Source: Terriglobia bacterium
Lineage (GTDB): Bacteria; Acidobacteriota; Terriglobia; Bryobacterales; Bryobacteraceae
Direction of reading: 5' to 3'
Length of the DNA: 64,000 nt
NCBI GenBank assembly: GCA_020073145.1
Contig: JAIQFS010000006.1
Coordinates: 62,001 to 126,000 of the forward strand
Both the position numbers and the translations under genes were made by a program. Below, one piece after another: positions 57,292-64,000 of the stretch. The notes below the pieces were generated by a model. It did not search any database and had not been told where the DNA came from. It worked only from the letters and a program-made list of their open reading frames with translations. Numbering within the stretch: position 1 is the stretch's first letter; every line of letters begins with the position of its first letter.

Positions 57292-58161
57292 TCAGCAATA
57301 CAGTTCGGGGACGAAGGTCTGGTCGGTAATCGGCGGACGGATGTATTTAGAGCGGTCCAGGGGCGGCAACGGAATGGGCTTGGGGGCCCGGTCCTCGTAC
57401 GGGATCAGCGAGAGCAGGTGGCGGATGACGTTGAGGCGGGCGCATTTTTTATCGTCGGCATTCACCACATACCAGGGCACGGGCTTGACGTCGGTGTGGG
57501 CAAACATCTCGTCTTTGGCGCGCGAATACTCCACCCAGCGGCGGCGCGACTCCAGGTCCATGGGGCTGATCTTCCAGCGCTTGGTGGGATCTTTCATCCG
57601 GCCCTGAAAGCGGTGTTCCTGCTCTTCGTCGCTCACTGAGAACCAGTATTTGATGAGAATGATGCCGGAGCGGACCAGCATGCGCTCGAAGCCGGGACAA
57701 CTGTGCAGGAATTCGAGATACTCCGGTTCAGTGCAGAAACCCATCACGCGCTCGACGCCGGCGCGGTTGTACCAGCTGCGGTCAAACAGCACCATCTCGC
57801 CGGCTGCGGGCAGATGGGCGACGTAGCGCTGGAAATACCACTGGGTCCGCTCGCGCTCGGTGGGGGCAGCGAGGGCCACCACGCGGCACACACGCGGATT
57901 CAGGCTTTGGGTGATGCGTTTGATGGCGCCGCCTTTGCCGGCGGCGTCGCGGCCTTCGAAGATCACGACCACCCGCAATCCCTGCAGACGAACCCATTCC
58001 TGCAGCTTGACGAGTTCCACCTGCAACCGGCCGAGCTCTTCGTCGTAGTCGCAATCCACCCCCAGCTTGTGGGCCGGTGCTCCCGTCACCAGCGACAACA
58101 CCGGCGATGCGGGTCCTTGGTCGGCGGGATTGGAGCGACTGGTTTTGGCGTGCTTTCCCAT
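57292..58161 (-). CDS. ppk2: polyphosphate kinase 2 family protein
   Basis: 289 residues. P-loop VIFEGRDAAGKGGAIKRI, lid region and Walker B MVLFDRSWYNRAGVERV match PPK2, which makes nucleoside triphosphates from polyphosphate or the reverse. Single-domain length fits class I. It lies downstream of crcB on the same strand with a 134-base gap. Confidence 0.95.
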   Translation of the reverse strand: MGKHAKTSRSNPADQGPASPVLSLVTGAPAHKLGVDCDYDEELGRLQVELVKLQEWVRLQGLRVVVIFEGRDAAGKGGAIKRITQSLNPRVCRVVALAAPTERERTQWYFQRYVAHLPAAGEMVLFDRSWYNRAGVERVMGFCTEPEYLEFLHSCPGFERMLVRSGIILIKYWFSVSDEEQEHRFQGRMKDPTKRWKISPMDLESRRRWVEYSRAKDEMFAHTDVKPVPWYVVNADDKKCARLNVIRHLLSLIPYEDRAPKPIPLPPLDRSKYIRPPITDQTFVPELYC

Positions 58162-58295
58162 GGTGGGGGGCGACTCTGAGTATTCATATCGGCAGGCGAG
58201 CGGAGGAGCTGAAGATGCTCAAGAAATCCGCGTGTCAGCCGATAAGCGGCAAGTGGGCTCTCGCGGTCTTGATGCGCGGCGGCCGCGGCGAAACG

Positions 58296-58661
58296 CTACC
58301 GTCGCGCCAGCAGCGCGCCCATCCACACCGCGGCATAGCCCAAGGCCACGCTGCCGAACACGTTCGCTATGCCGATCCAAAAGCCGCCTTCGCGGATGGC
58401 GGCAAACGTCTCCCACTCGAAACTGGAAAACGTGGTGTAGCCCCCCAGAAAGCCGATGACCAGCAGCGGCCGCCAGTAGGGACTGGCCTGCCGTTCCGTA
58501 AACAAGGTCATCAGCAGGCCGATCAGGAAAGAGCCCGTGACGTTGATGACCAGGGTGCCCACGGGGAATCGGCTGCCCAAGCGGGTCATGATGGCGGTGG
58601 AGGCCAGATAACGGGCGAGCGATCCGAGGCCGCCGCCGGCGGCGATCAGAACGTACGTCAC
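58296..58661 (-). CDS. crcB: fluoride channel CrcB/FluC
   Basis: 121 residues with four membrane helices. Conserved GGGLGSLARY, GTLVINVTGSFLIG and GFLGGYTTFSSFEWET are present; the Asn and Phe residues line the fluoride path. Functions as a dual-topology dimer that exports fluoride. GTG 58661 lies 13 bases after the Sua5 stop, so no separate fluoride riboswitch can precede it. Confidence 0.95.
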   Translation of the reverse strand: MTYVLIAAGGGLGSLARYLASTAIMTRLGSRFPVGTLVINVTGSFLIGLLMTLFTERQASPYWRPLLVIGFLGGYTTFSSFEWETFAAIREGGFWIGIANVFGSVALGYAAVWMGALLARR

Positions 58662-58674
58662 AGCGCTCCGCCGG

Positions 58675-59304
58675 CTACAGGCACTCGCCGATCTCTTTCT
58701 CGTCGATGGCCCCGGCCTTGATGAGCTTCCAGTAGGGCTCGGTGATATCGACGGTGGTGGCGCCCGCGCCCGCGCACATCCCGCCATCCATCACCAGGTC
58801 GACGCGGCCGTCCATCATCCCGAAGACTTCGATCCCGCTGCGGCAGGTGGGGTGGCCGGAAATATTGGCGCTGGTCGCGACCAGCGGCTGATTCAACAGG
58901 GCGATCAGGTCGTTGGCGATCCGCGAGCGCGACTGGCGCAGAGCCAGCCGGCCGGTGTTCCCGGTGATCTTGAGCGGGACCTTGGCGGAGGCCGGCACGA
59001 TGATGGTGAGCGGGCCGGGCCAAAAGCGGCGGGCCAGGATGAAGAACCGGTTGCTGAGCTCGCTCGCCAGCTCTTCCGCCATGACGATATCGCCAACCAG
59101 CAGCGGCAGCGAGCGATGCGCCTCGCGCCCCTTGGCGCGGAACACGCCCGCCACGGCCCCCAGGCTGAACGGATCGGCGACTAGTGTGTAGAGGGCGTCG
59201 GTGGGCAGGGCCACGACTTGGCCGCGACGCACGGCGGCGGCGGCTCGTTCCAGCACTTCGGGCTGTGGATTGTCGGGATTGACTTCTACCAGGTCGGTAG
59301 CCAT
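58675..59304 (-). CDS. tsaC: Sua5/YciO/YrdC threonylcarbamoyl-AMP synthase
   Basis: 209 residues. YrdC fold: VVALPTDALYTLVADPF, PLLVGDIVMAEELA, RFWPGPLTIIVPAS, GNTGRLALRQSRSRIA and PLVATSANISGHP. It makes the intermediate for t6A modification of tRNAs reading ANN codons. Lacks the extra Sua5 C-terminal domain. ATG 59304 is 13 bases after the upstream fusion gene. Confidence 0.92.
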   Translation of the reverse strand: MATDLVEVNPDNPQPEVLERAAAAVRRGQVVALPTDALYTLVADPFSLGAVAGVFRAKGREAHRSLPLLVGDIVMAEELASELSNRFFILARRFWPGPLTIIVPASAKVPLKITGNTGRLALRQSRSRIANDLIALLNQPLVATSANISGHPTCRSGIEVFGMMDGRVDLVMDGGMCAGAGATTVDITEPYWKLIKAGAIDEKEIGECL

Positions 59305-59317
59305 GAATTCTCTATTC

Positions 59318-61186
59318 TCAGCGCGGACCGATCGCTTCAGCAACTTCCACAGCCAACTGGTAGCGGCCAAAGGGAGCGCTCAACTGCACGCCCTGCACCA
59401 TGTGGCGGACGCGCGCCACCATTTCACGGGCGATGGCCACGCCTTCTTCGCGGGCCTTATCGCCGCTGTCGGCGGCGCGCATGCGATCGAGAAACGGAGT
59501 AGGTACGGGGACCCGCAGTTCGTTGACCATGAACTCGGCGTTGCGGTAGCTGGTGAGCGGCCAGATGCCGCAGATCACGGGAATCTTGAACGGTTCGATG
59601 CGGCGGAGGAAGGTTTCCAGCAGATTCAGATCGAAGACCGGCTGAGTGACCACGTACTCCGCGCCGGCTTCCACTTTCCATTGAAACCGGCGCAGCTCCT
59701 CTTCCATGTGCAGAGCGCCGGGATTGGCGCCGACGCCGATCAGGAAGGCCGTCTGGGAGCCCATGGGGTTGCCGCCGATGTCCAGACCACGATTCAGATT
59801 GTTGGCGATATTGACCAAGCCGATGGCATCCACATCGAAAACGGCGGTGGCGTCGGGATACGTTCCCATGCGCGGAGGATCGCCCGTGATGCAAATGAGA
59901 TTGCAAATGCCGGCGGCGTGCGCGCCCAGCAATTCGGACTGGATGCCGAGAATGTTGCGATCGCGGCAGCAGAAATGGTTCACGGCCTCGATACCGGCCT
60001 GCTGCTGGATGAGCTGGCAGGTCACTTGGGCGCTGAGGCGGGCGCTGGCCCGCGGGCCGTCGGGTACGTTGATGCAATCGATACCGGCCAGGGCGCAGAG
60101 TCGCGCGCCGGCGATTTCGCGAGAGGCATCAACGCCGCGCGGCGGAAGGATTTCGACAAAAGAGACGAATTCGTCCCGTACCAGCTTGGCGCCGAGCTTC
60201 GATTTCTTGGCCATCGGCACTGGCGCCATCGCCTGGGCCTTGGTCTGCGGTTCCCCGGCCGTCACCGTGAGCTTGGCTTGCTGCGGCTGCAGAGAGCGGG
60301 TTTCCGAGCAGATGAGCTTGATGTGCTCGGGCGTTGTGCCGCAACAGCCGCCGACAATCTTGACGCCGGCCCACAGCATGCGGCGGGCGTACTGCGCCAT
60401 ATACTCCGGGGAACACAGATAGAGGTTGCGGCCTTCCACCACCGTGGGCAGGCCGGCATTGGGCATGGCGCACAGGGGTTTGGAAGAGTACTGCACCATC
60501 TGTTCGATGGCTTCGAGCATGGCGCGCGGCCCCACCGAGCAGTTAAGCCCGAGGGCGTCCACCGGCCAGGAGTCCATTTCGCGCGTGTAGGCCTCGACGG
60601 AGGCGCCGCCGCGCAGGCGCCCGTCATCCTCAATCGTGACCTGGGCGATCAGCACGGGATCGGGTCCGCCGATTTCGCGCGCCGCTTGCACTGCCTGGCT
60701 GAGCTCGTTCAGATCGCCGAACGTCTCGAAGATGACCAGATCGATGCCCGCGCCGAAGAGGGATTCGAGCTGCTCTCGGAAAATGGCGCGCGCCTCGGCG
60801 AAGGAAGTCGGGCCCAGGGGCTCGATGCGCACGCCTAAGGGGCCCACCGCCGCGGCCACGAAGGCACGGTCCTGCGCGGCCTCCCGCGCCAGGCGCACGC
60901 CGGCTTCGTTGATGGCCTTCAGTTTTTCCGCCAGGCCGAAGCCGGCGAGGCGCGCGCGGTTCGCCCCGAACGTGTTGGCTTCGATGATGTCGGCGCCGGC
61001 TTTGACATAGTCCTGATGGATCTGGCGCACGGTGTCGGGCGCGGAGAGATTCATCTCGTCAAAACAGCGATTGATAAATGCGCCGCGGCTATAGAGCATG
61101 GTGCCGAGGGCCCCGTCGGCGACCATCACGCGCCGCGACAACTGTTCGCGGAATTCCAACGCGCGGCTGGTGGGTGCGGTCTGCAT
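59318..61186 (-). CDS. bifunctional homocysteine S-methyltransferase / methylenetetrahydrofolate reductase
   Basis: 622 residues. Residues 1-300 are a homocysteine methyltransferase barrel: MVADGALGTMLYSRG, ADIIEANTFGANRARL, and zinc Cys in LGLNCSVGP and VGGCCGTTPEHI. Residues 330-610 are a MetF-type reductase: LICITGDPPRMGTYPDATA, VVTQPVFDLNLLETFL, IPVICGIWPLTS. The fusion resembles Bacillus YitJ; it could couple folate reduction to methionine synthesis. ATG 61186 is the first Met fitting the barrel; the frame further upstream is not protein-like. Confidence 0.93.
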   Translation of the reverse strand: MQTAPTSRALEFREQLSRRVMVADGALGTMLYSRGAFINRCFDEMNLSAPDTVRQIHQDYVKAGADIIEANTFGANRARLAGFGLAEKLKAINEAGVRLAREAAQDRAFVAAAVGPLGVRIEPLGPTSFAEARAIFREQLESLFGAGIDLVIFETFGDLNELSQAVQAAREIGGPDPVLIAQVTIEDDGRLRGGASVEAYTREMDSWPVDALGLNCSVGPRAMLEAIEQMVQYSSKPLCAMPNAGLPTVVEGRNLYLCSPEYMAQYARRMLWAGVKIVGGCCGTTPEHIKLICSETRSLQPQQAKLTVTAGEPQTKAQAMAPVPMAKKSKLGAKLVRDEFVSFVEILPPRGVDASREIAGARLCALAGIDCINVPDGPRASARLSAQVTCQLIQQQAGIEAVNHFCCRDRNILGIQSELLGAHAAGICNLICITGDPPRMGTYPDATAVFDVDAIGLVNIANNLNRGLDIGGNPMGSQTAFLIGVGANPGALHMEEELRRFQWKVEAGAEYVVTQPVFDLNLLETFLRRIEPFKIPVICGIWPLTSYRNAEFMVNELRVPVPTPFLDRMRAADSGDKAREEGVAIAREMVARVRHMVQGVQLSAPFGRYQLAVEVAEAIGPR

Positions 61187-61833
61187 GGAAATGAACGGCC
61201 GGGGCTCCGATCCACTGCCCGGGATACTTGTGATTCTAGCGCCTGGAAGCCAAACCTGGGGCAAGTATGCCGTGTCGGACCGGCGCCCCACGCTTGTGAT
61301 ATACAACCCACGCGGTTCCTGGAACAAGCCGAATTCGTCCGCCATATTGGGGAGGACAACATTGTGCCCCATTCGAGGCCGCCCTGAAACGGGCCCAGCA
61401 GATCTACAGCGGTTTCTCGGGTGTGGGACAGGACGCGGCAACCGGTCTGGCCACCGCGGCCTTATAGACCGGGACCTTGGGTGCCGACCGCCGGGCCTTC
61501 GGGCGCATGGCACTATCGAAGGTAAATATGCCGCCTGTCGCCGCGAGTCTGTCAGGTTACTCCCGGAGGTATCTTCGAGGGCGCAGGGGGGAGAGTACCT
61601 CCCGTCGATGGCTAATGATGCAGGGGCTGTGTCGGGCAACGCGACAACCGGCCCCAGAGTCGGCCTCATTTGGCGCTGGCGACACAACGAGGTGATAGAC
61701 TAAGACCCTGAAGAATCAGGCGGGGAACGGGGGGGAACAACCTTTCACTAACTAAAAATATGCAGAAACAAATCTGTACGGGCCGGGTTTTCGACTGCAT
61801 AATGGCTCTCAGTAACACGCGCTCGGAGGACCT
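61187..61833. other. long intergenic region with hairpins and a decayed coding trace
   Basis: Plus-strand frames around 61310-61470 look like a decayed gene: FLEQAEFVRHIGEDNIVPH in one frame continues as FEAALKRAQQIYSGFSGVGQ in another, suggesting a frameshifted remnant. Further on are GGAGGTA/TACCTCC (61565-61571, 61596-61602), a nested hairpin GGGGC-TGTCG/CGACA-GCCCC (61623-61655), and CCTGA-AGAA-TCAGG (61707-61720). These could form the leader of the DUF1549 gene. No firm promoter was placed. Confidence 0.4.
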
Positions 61834-63825
61834 GTGAACAAGCGTCAATGGCTTTCCGTCTGGGGTGGCGTCGTGGTTCTCATTTTTTCCGGCCTGCTGG
61901 CTCTCCGGGCCGATGAGGCTGCGGCTCCAGCCGACGCCCCGGAACTACTTCCGGTAGAACATGCGGACTGCCTCTTCTTCCGGGACCAGCCGGAGCGGTT
62001 TATCGACCGGAGCGCGCGGTCGCGTTTGCGGCTCGGCCGCGATTCCCGCCTCAGTGCGACGACCGAACAAGTGACGCGCCTGCTCAGTTTTGTGGCGGCG
62101 GACGGAGGGGACATCCCCCTCACGTCAACTCAACAGACCGGATCGATCGATTCCTACATCTTCGGCGCACTCCAGACCAACAACATCACGCCCGCGTCCA
62201 AAACCACGGACTGGGAGTTCATCCGGCGCGTGACGCTCGATTTGACCGGGCGCATTCCCACCCCGGCGCGCGTGCTTGCCTTTGTGGCCGATACCACGCC
62301 AAATAAGCGGGCGAACCTGGTCAGCGAACTGCTGGCCTCGCCCCAGTGGGTCGACAAATGGACCATGTTCTATGGCGACTTGTTCCAGAACACGGCGACC
62401 AAAAGCAGCACAGGCCTGTTGCGATTTCCGCAAGGCCGCAATGCCTTCTACCAGTGGATCAGGGATTCCCTGACCGCCAATAAGCCCTACAACCAGATGG
62501 CCACGGAACTGATCGCCACGGCGGCGCCGAGCAGCTATGACGAAGGCCGCATCAACTACCTCATCGGCGGTGTCGTGACCGGAGGTCCCGTGCAGGACGT
62601 GACCGACCAAATGACCGCCAACACGTTCGACACGTTCCTGGGCATCACGCACGTCAACTGCCTTTTGTGTCACAACGGCCGCGGCCATCTGGATCAGGTG
62701 AGCCTGTGGGGCAGCCAGACCACGCGCTACCAGGCATGGCAGTTGTCGTCATTTCTATCGCACACTCAGGCTGCGCGGACGAATGTGACCGTGGGCACCA
62801 GCACTCAGTATTATTGGTCGCTGCTCGACAACACCACGGGATTCACTACCGACTACAAACTGAACACGACCACCGGTAACCGGCCGGCTCGGGTCGCTCC
62901 GTCCGGCTGCAAGTCCGGCCAGCCGTGCTTCTACGTAGCTCCGCAGTATCTCTTTAACGGCACCGTGCCGCAACCGGGAGAGACCTATCGCGCGGCGCTG
63001 GCCCGCAACATCACGGGCGATTTCCAGTTTGCGCGCGCCGCCGTGAACTATTTGTGGGCTTATTTCTTCGGGCAAGGGCTGGTCGACCCGCCCGACACGT
63101 TCGATCCGCTGCGGCTGGACCCCAACAACCCCCCGCCGGCCCCTTGGACCTTGCAGCCCAGCAATCCGGCGCTGTTGAACGCGCTGGCCCAGCACTTCAT
63201 CGACAGCGGCTATAACCTGAAATCGATCATGAGTGAGATCGCAAATTCGAACGCGTACCAGTTGTCTAGCCAGTACCCGGGGCAGTGGGATGCGTCCTGG
63301 CAGCCCTATTTCGCGCGCAAGTACGTGCGGCGATTGTGGGCCGAAGAAGTTCACGACGCGGTGGTGCAGTCGAGCGGCCTGTTGCCCAGCTACACCATCA
63401 CCGGCTTCACCGATCTGGGTTTCGCCAAGCCGAGCTACGCCATGCAACTACCCGACGTGGTGAACATGCCGCCGGGCGATATCGGCAACAACTTCCTCGA
63501 CAGTTTCCTGCGGGGCAACCGCGACGATCAGCCGCGCAAGCAGGACGGCTCGATCCTCCAGGCCTTGAACCTGATGAACAACCCGTTCGTGGAAGCGCGC
63601 CTGCAGGCCACCGGGACCGCGGCCAGCCCGCTGATTGCCGGCAACCTGACGCTCGCCAACAGCGACCTGATCAATACGCTGTACCTCAATATCCTGTCGC
63701 GCTTTCCCACCGGCGATGAAATGACCAAGGCGCAGGCGGCGATCGCTACGGGCAACCGGACCCAGGCTGTGCAGGATCTGGTCTGGTCGCTGTATAACAA
63801 AGTGGATTTCGTGTTCAATTACTGA
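61834..63825 (+). CDS. DUF1549/DUF1553 protein
   Basis: 663 residues. Signal-anchor N-terminus, then a PSCyt2-like DUF1549 domain (about 95-290: SIDSYIFGAL, FIRRVTLDLTGRIPTPARVL, QWVDKWTMFYGDLF) and a DUF1553 domain (about 380-650: RAAVNYLWAYFFGQGLVDP, SNAYQLSSQYPGQWD, DGSILQALNLMNNPFVEAR). A CLLCH motif near residue 275 may bind haem c. This family, paired with DUF1501, is common in planctomycetes and Solibacter and is thought to act in polymer degradation; role unproven. GTG start behind GGAGGA. Confidence 0.9.
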   Translation: MNKRQWLSVWGGVVVLIFSGLLALRADEAAAPADAPELLPVEHADCLFFRDQPERFIDRSARSRLRLGRDSRLSATTEQVTRLLSFVAADGGDIPLTSTQQTGSIDSYIFGALQTNNITPASKTTDWEFIRRVTLDLTGRIPTPARVLAFVADTTPNKRANLVSELLASPQWVDKWTMFYGDLFQNTATKSSTGLLRFPQGRNAFYQWIRDSLTANKPYNQMATELIATAAPSSYDEGRINYLIGGVVTGGPVQDVTDQMTANTFDTFLGITHVNCLLCHNGRGHLDQVSLWGSQTTRYQAWQLSSFLSHTQAARTNVTVGTSTQYYWSLLDNTTGFTTDYKLNTTTGNRPARVAPSGCKSGQPCFYVAPQYLFNGTVPQPGETYRAALARNITGDFQFARAAVNYLWAYFFGQGLVDPPDTFDPLRLDPNNPPPAPWTLQPSNPALLNALAQHFIDSGYNLKSIMSEIANSNAYQLSSQYPGQWDASWQPYFARKYVRRLWAEEVHDAVVQSSGLLPSYTITGFTDLGFAKPSYAMQLPDVVNMPPGDIGNNFLDSFLRGNRDDQPRKQDGSILQALNLMNNPFVEARLQATGTAASPLIAGNLTLANSDLINTLYLNILSRFPTGDEMTKAQAAIATGNRTQAVQDLVWSLYNKVDFVFNY

Positions 63826-63838
63826 CGGCAGAGGGTCC

Positions 63839-64000
63839 ATGAGCGAACAGGAAAAGATCGACCGGGTTTTGAAGAAGTACCCGTGGGATCACCAGACGTT
63901 CTTCAACCGCCCGCACTGGACTCGCCGCCAGTTTTTCCAGGTGGCGGGCGCTGGGGTCACCGGAGCCTTTCTGGCCGAGCGGTACGCCAAGGCGGCGGAG
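63839..64000 (+). CDS. DUF1501 protein, N-terminal part
   Basis: Runs off the right edge; 54 residues are visible. A twin-arginine-type signal is present: WTRRQFFQVAGAG. This start and its position 13 bases after a DUF1549/DUF1553 gene match the usual DUF1501 partner, a sulfatase-like exported protein. GTG/ATG choice: ATG 63839 follows AGAGG. Confidence 0.85.
   Translation, partial: MSEQEKIDRVLKKYPWDHQTFFNRPHWTRRQFFQVAGAGVTGAFLAERYAKAAE

Noticed and set aside
61591-61620. GGAGAGTA resembling the 5' end of a tetrahydrofolate riboswitch
   Set aside because: It is on the strand opposite to the folate gene, and the remaining conserved core is not visible.
61187-61687. Upstream extension of the methyltransferase/MTHFR fusion
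   Set aside because: The barrel begins at 61186 in all respects; upstream text is low in structure and overlaps hairpins and a decayed rightward frame.

Overview
The window looks like chromosomal DNA of an acidobacterium of the Bryobacterales/Solibacter type. It is GC-rich and GTG or TTG starts are common. A beta-propeller protein ends in what looks like the 'Solibacter' C-terminal domain (52447-54318). There is also a DUF1549/DUF1501 pair (61834-64000), a PadR regulator with a membrane partner, and a GroES/GroEL operon with a CIRCE-like operator. No insertion sequence, integrase, prophage or CRISPR array was seen. Both edges cut genes: a DUF2721-like protein on the left and a DUF1501 protein on the right.

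Layout. 1-4128 holds small cytosolic proteins, then a PAS/sigma-54 activator and a TolB-like propeller on the minus strand. 4264-8530 is a cytochrome operon behind a well-spaced -24/-12 promoter: a mono-heme cytochrome, a degenerate receiver, a small membrane protein, a nine-heme-c/cytochrome-b fusion and a six-heme NapC/NirT-type protein. 8741-12104 has a methyltransferase, a rhodanese, murA and murQ. 12230-17307 is a tight operon of an unknown protein, a quinone oxidoreductase, a histidine kinase, a lipoprotein and an M24 peptidase. 17365-22474 has a spermidine synthase-like membrane protein, an AAA+ ATPase, an HDOD protein and a YtxH-like protein. 22916-26405 is a small accessory pocket (CapA-like, PhyH-like, O-methyltransferase). 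26585-31771 has an EF-P family gene, tRNA-Leu(CAA) and a GAF-fused glucan phosphorylase. 31776-35823 is a ubiX-pheA-lon operon.

The most unusual part is 35848-38565: an XRE/S24-like regulator, a 39-residue exported peptide with a Cys pair, a seven-helix membrane protein and a one-helix protein. The same operator-like dyad (TGTTCCGTTTT[C/T]GGAA) lies before the regulator and again before the peptide gene, which suggests one regulated module. A second candidate novelty is a promoter-to-terminator small RNA gene at 41858-42049.

38573-48250 carries a SprT-like protease, fabH, a heparinase-like protein, an outer-membrane barrel, lptB with an LptC/LptA-type fusion, and groESL. 48310-57252 carries PadR plus partner, a coiled-coil protein, a PQQ dehydrogenase, the propeller protein, a LolA-like protein and a nuclease-helicase fusion. 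57292-61186 runs leftward as methyltransferase/MTHFR fusion, Sua5, CrcB and PPK2. The right end starts a DUF1549-DUF1501 operon behind a hairpin-rich leader.
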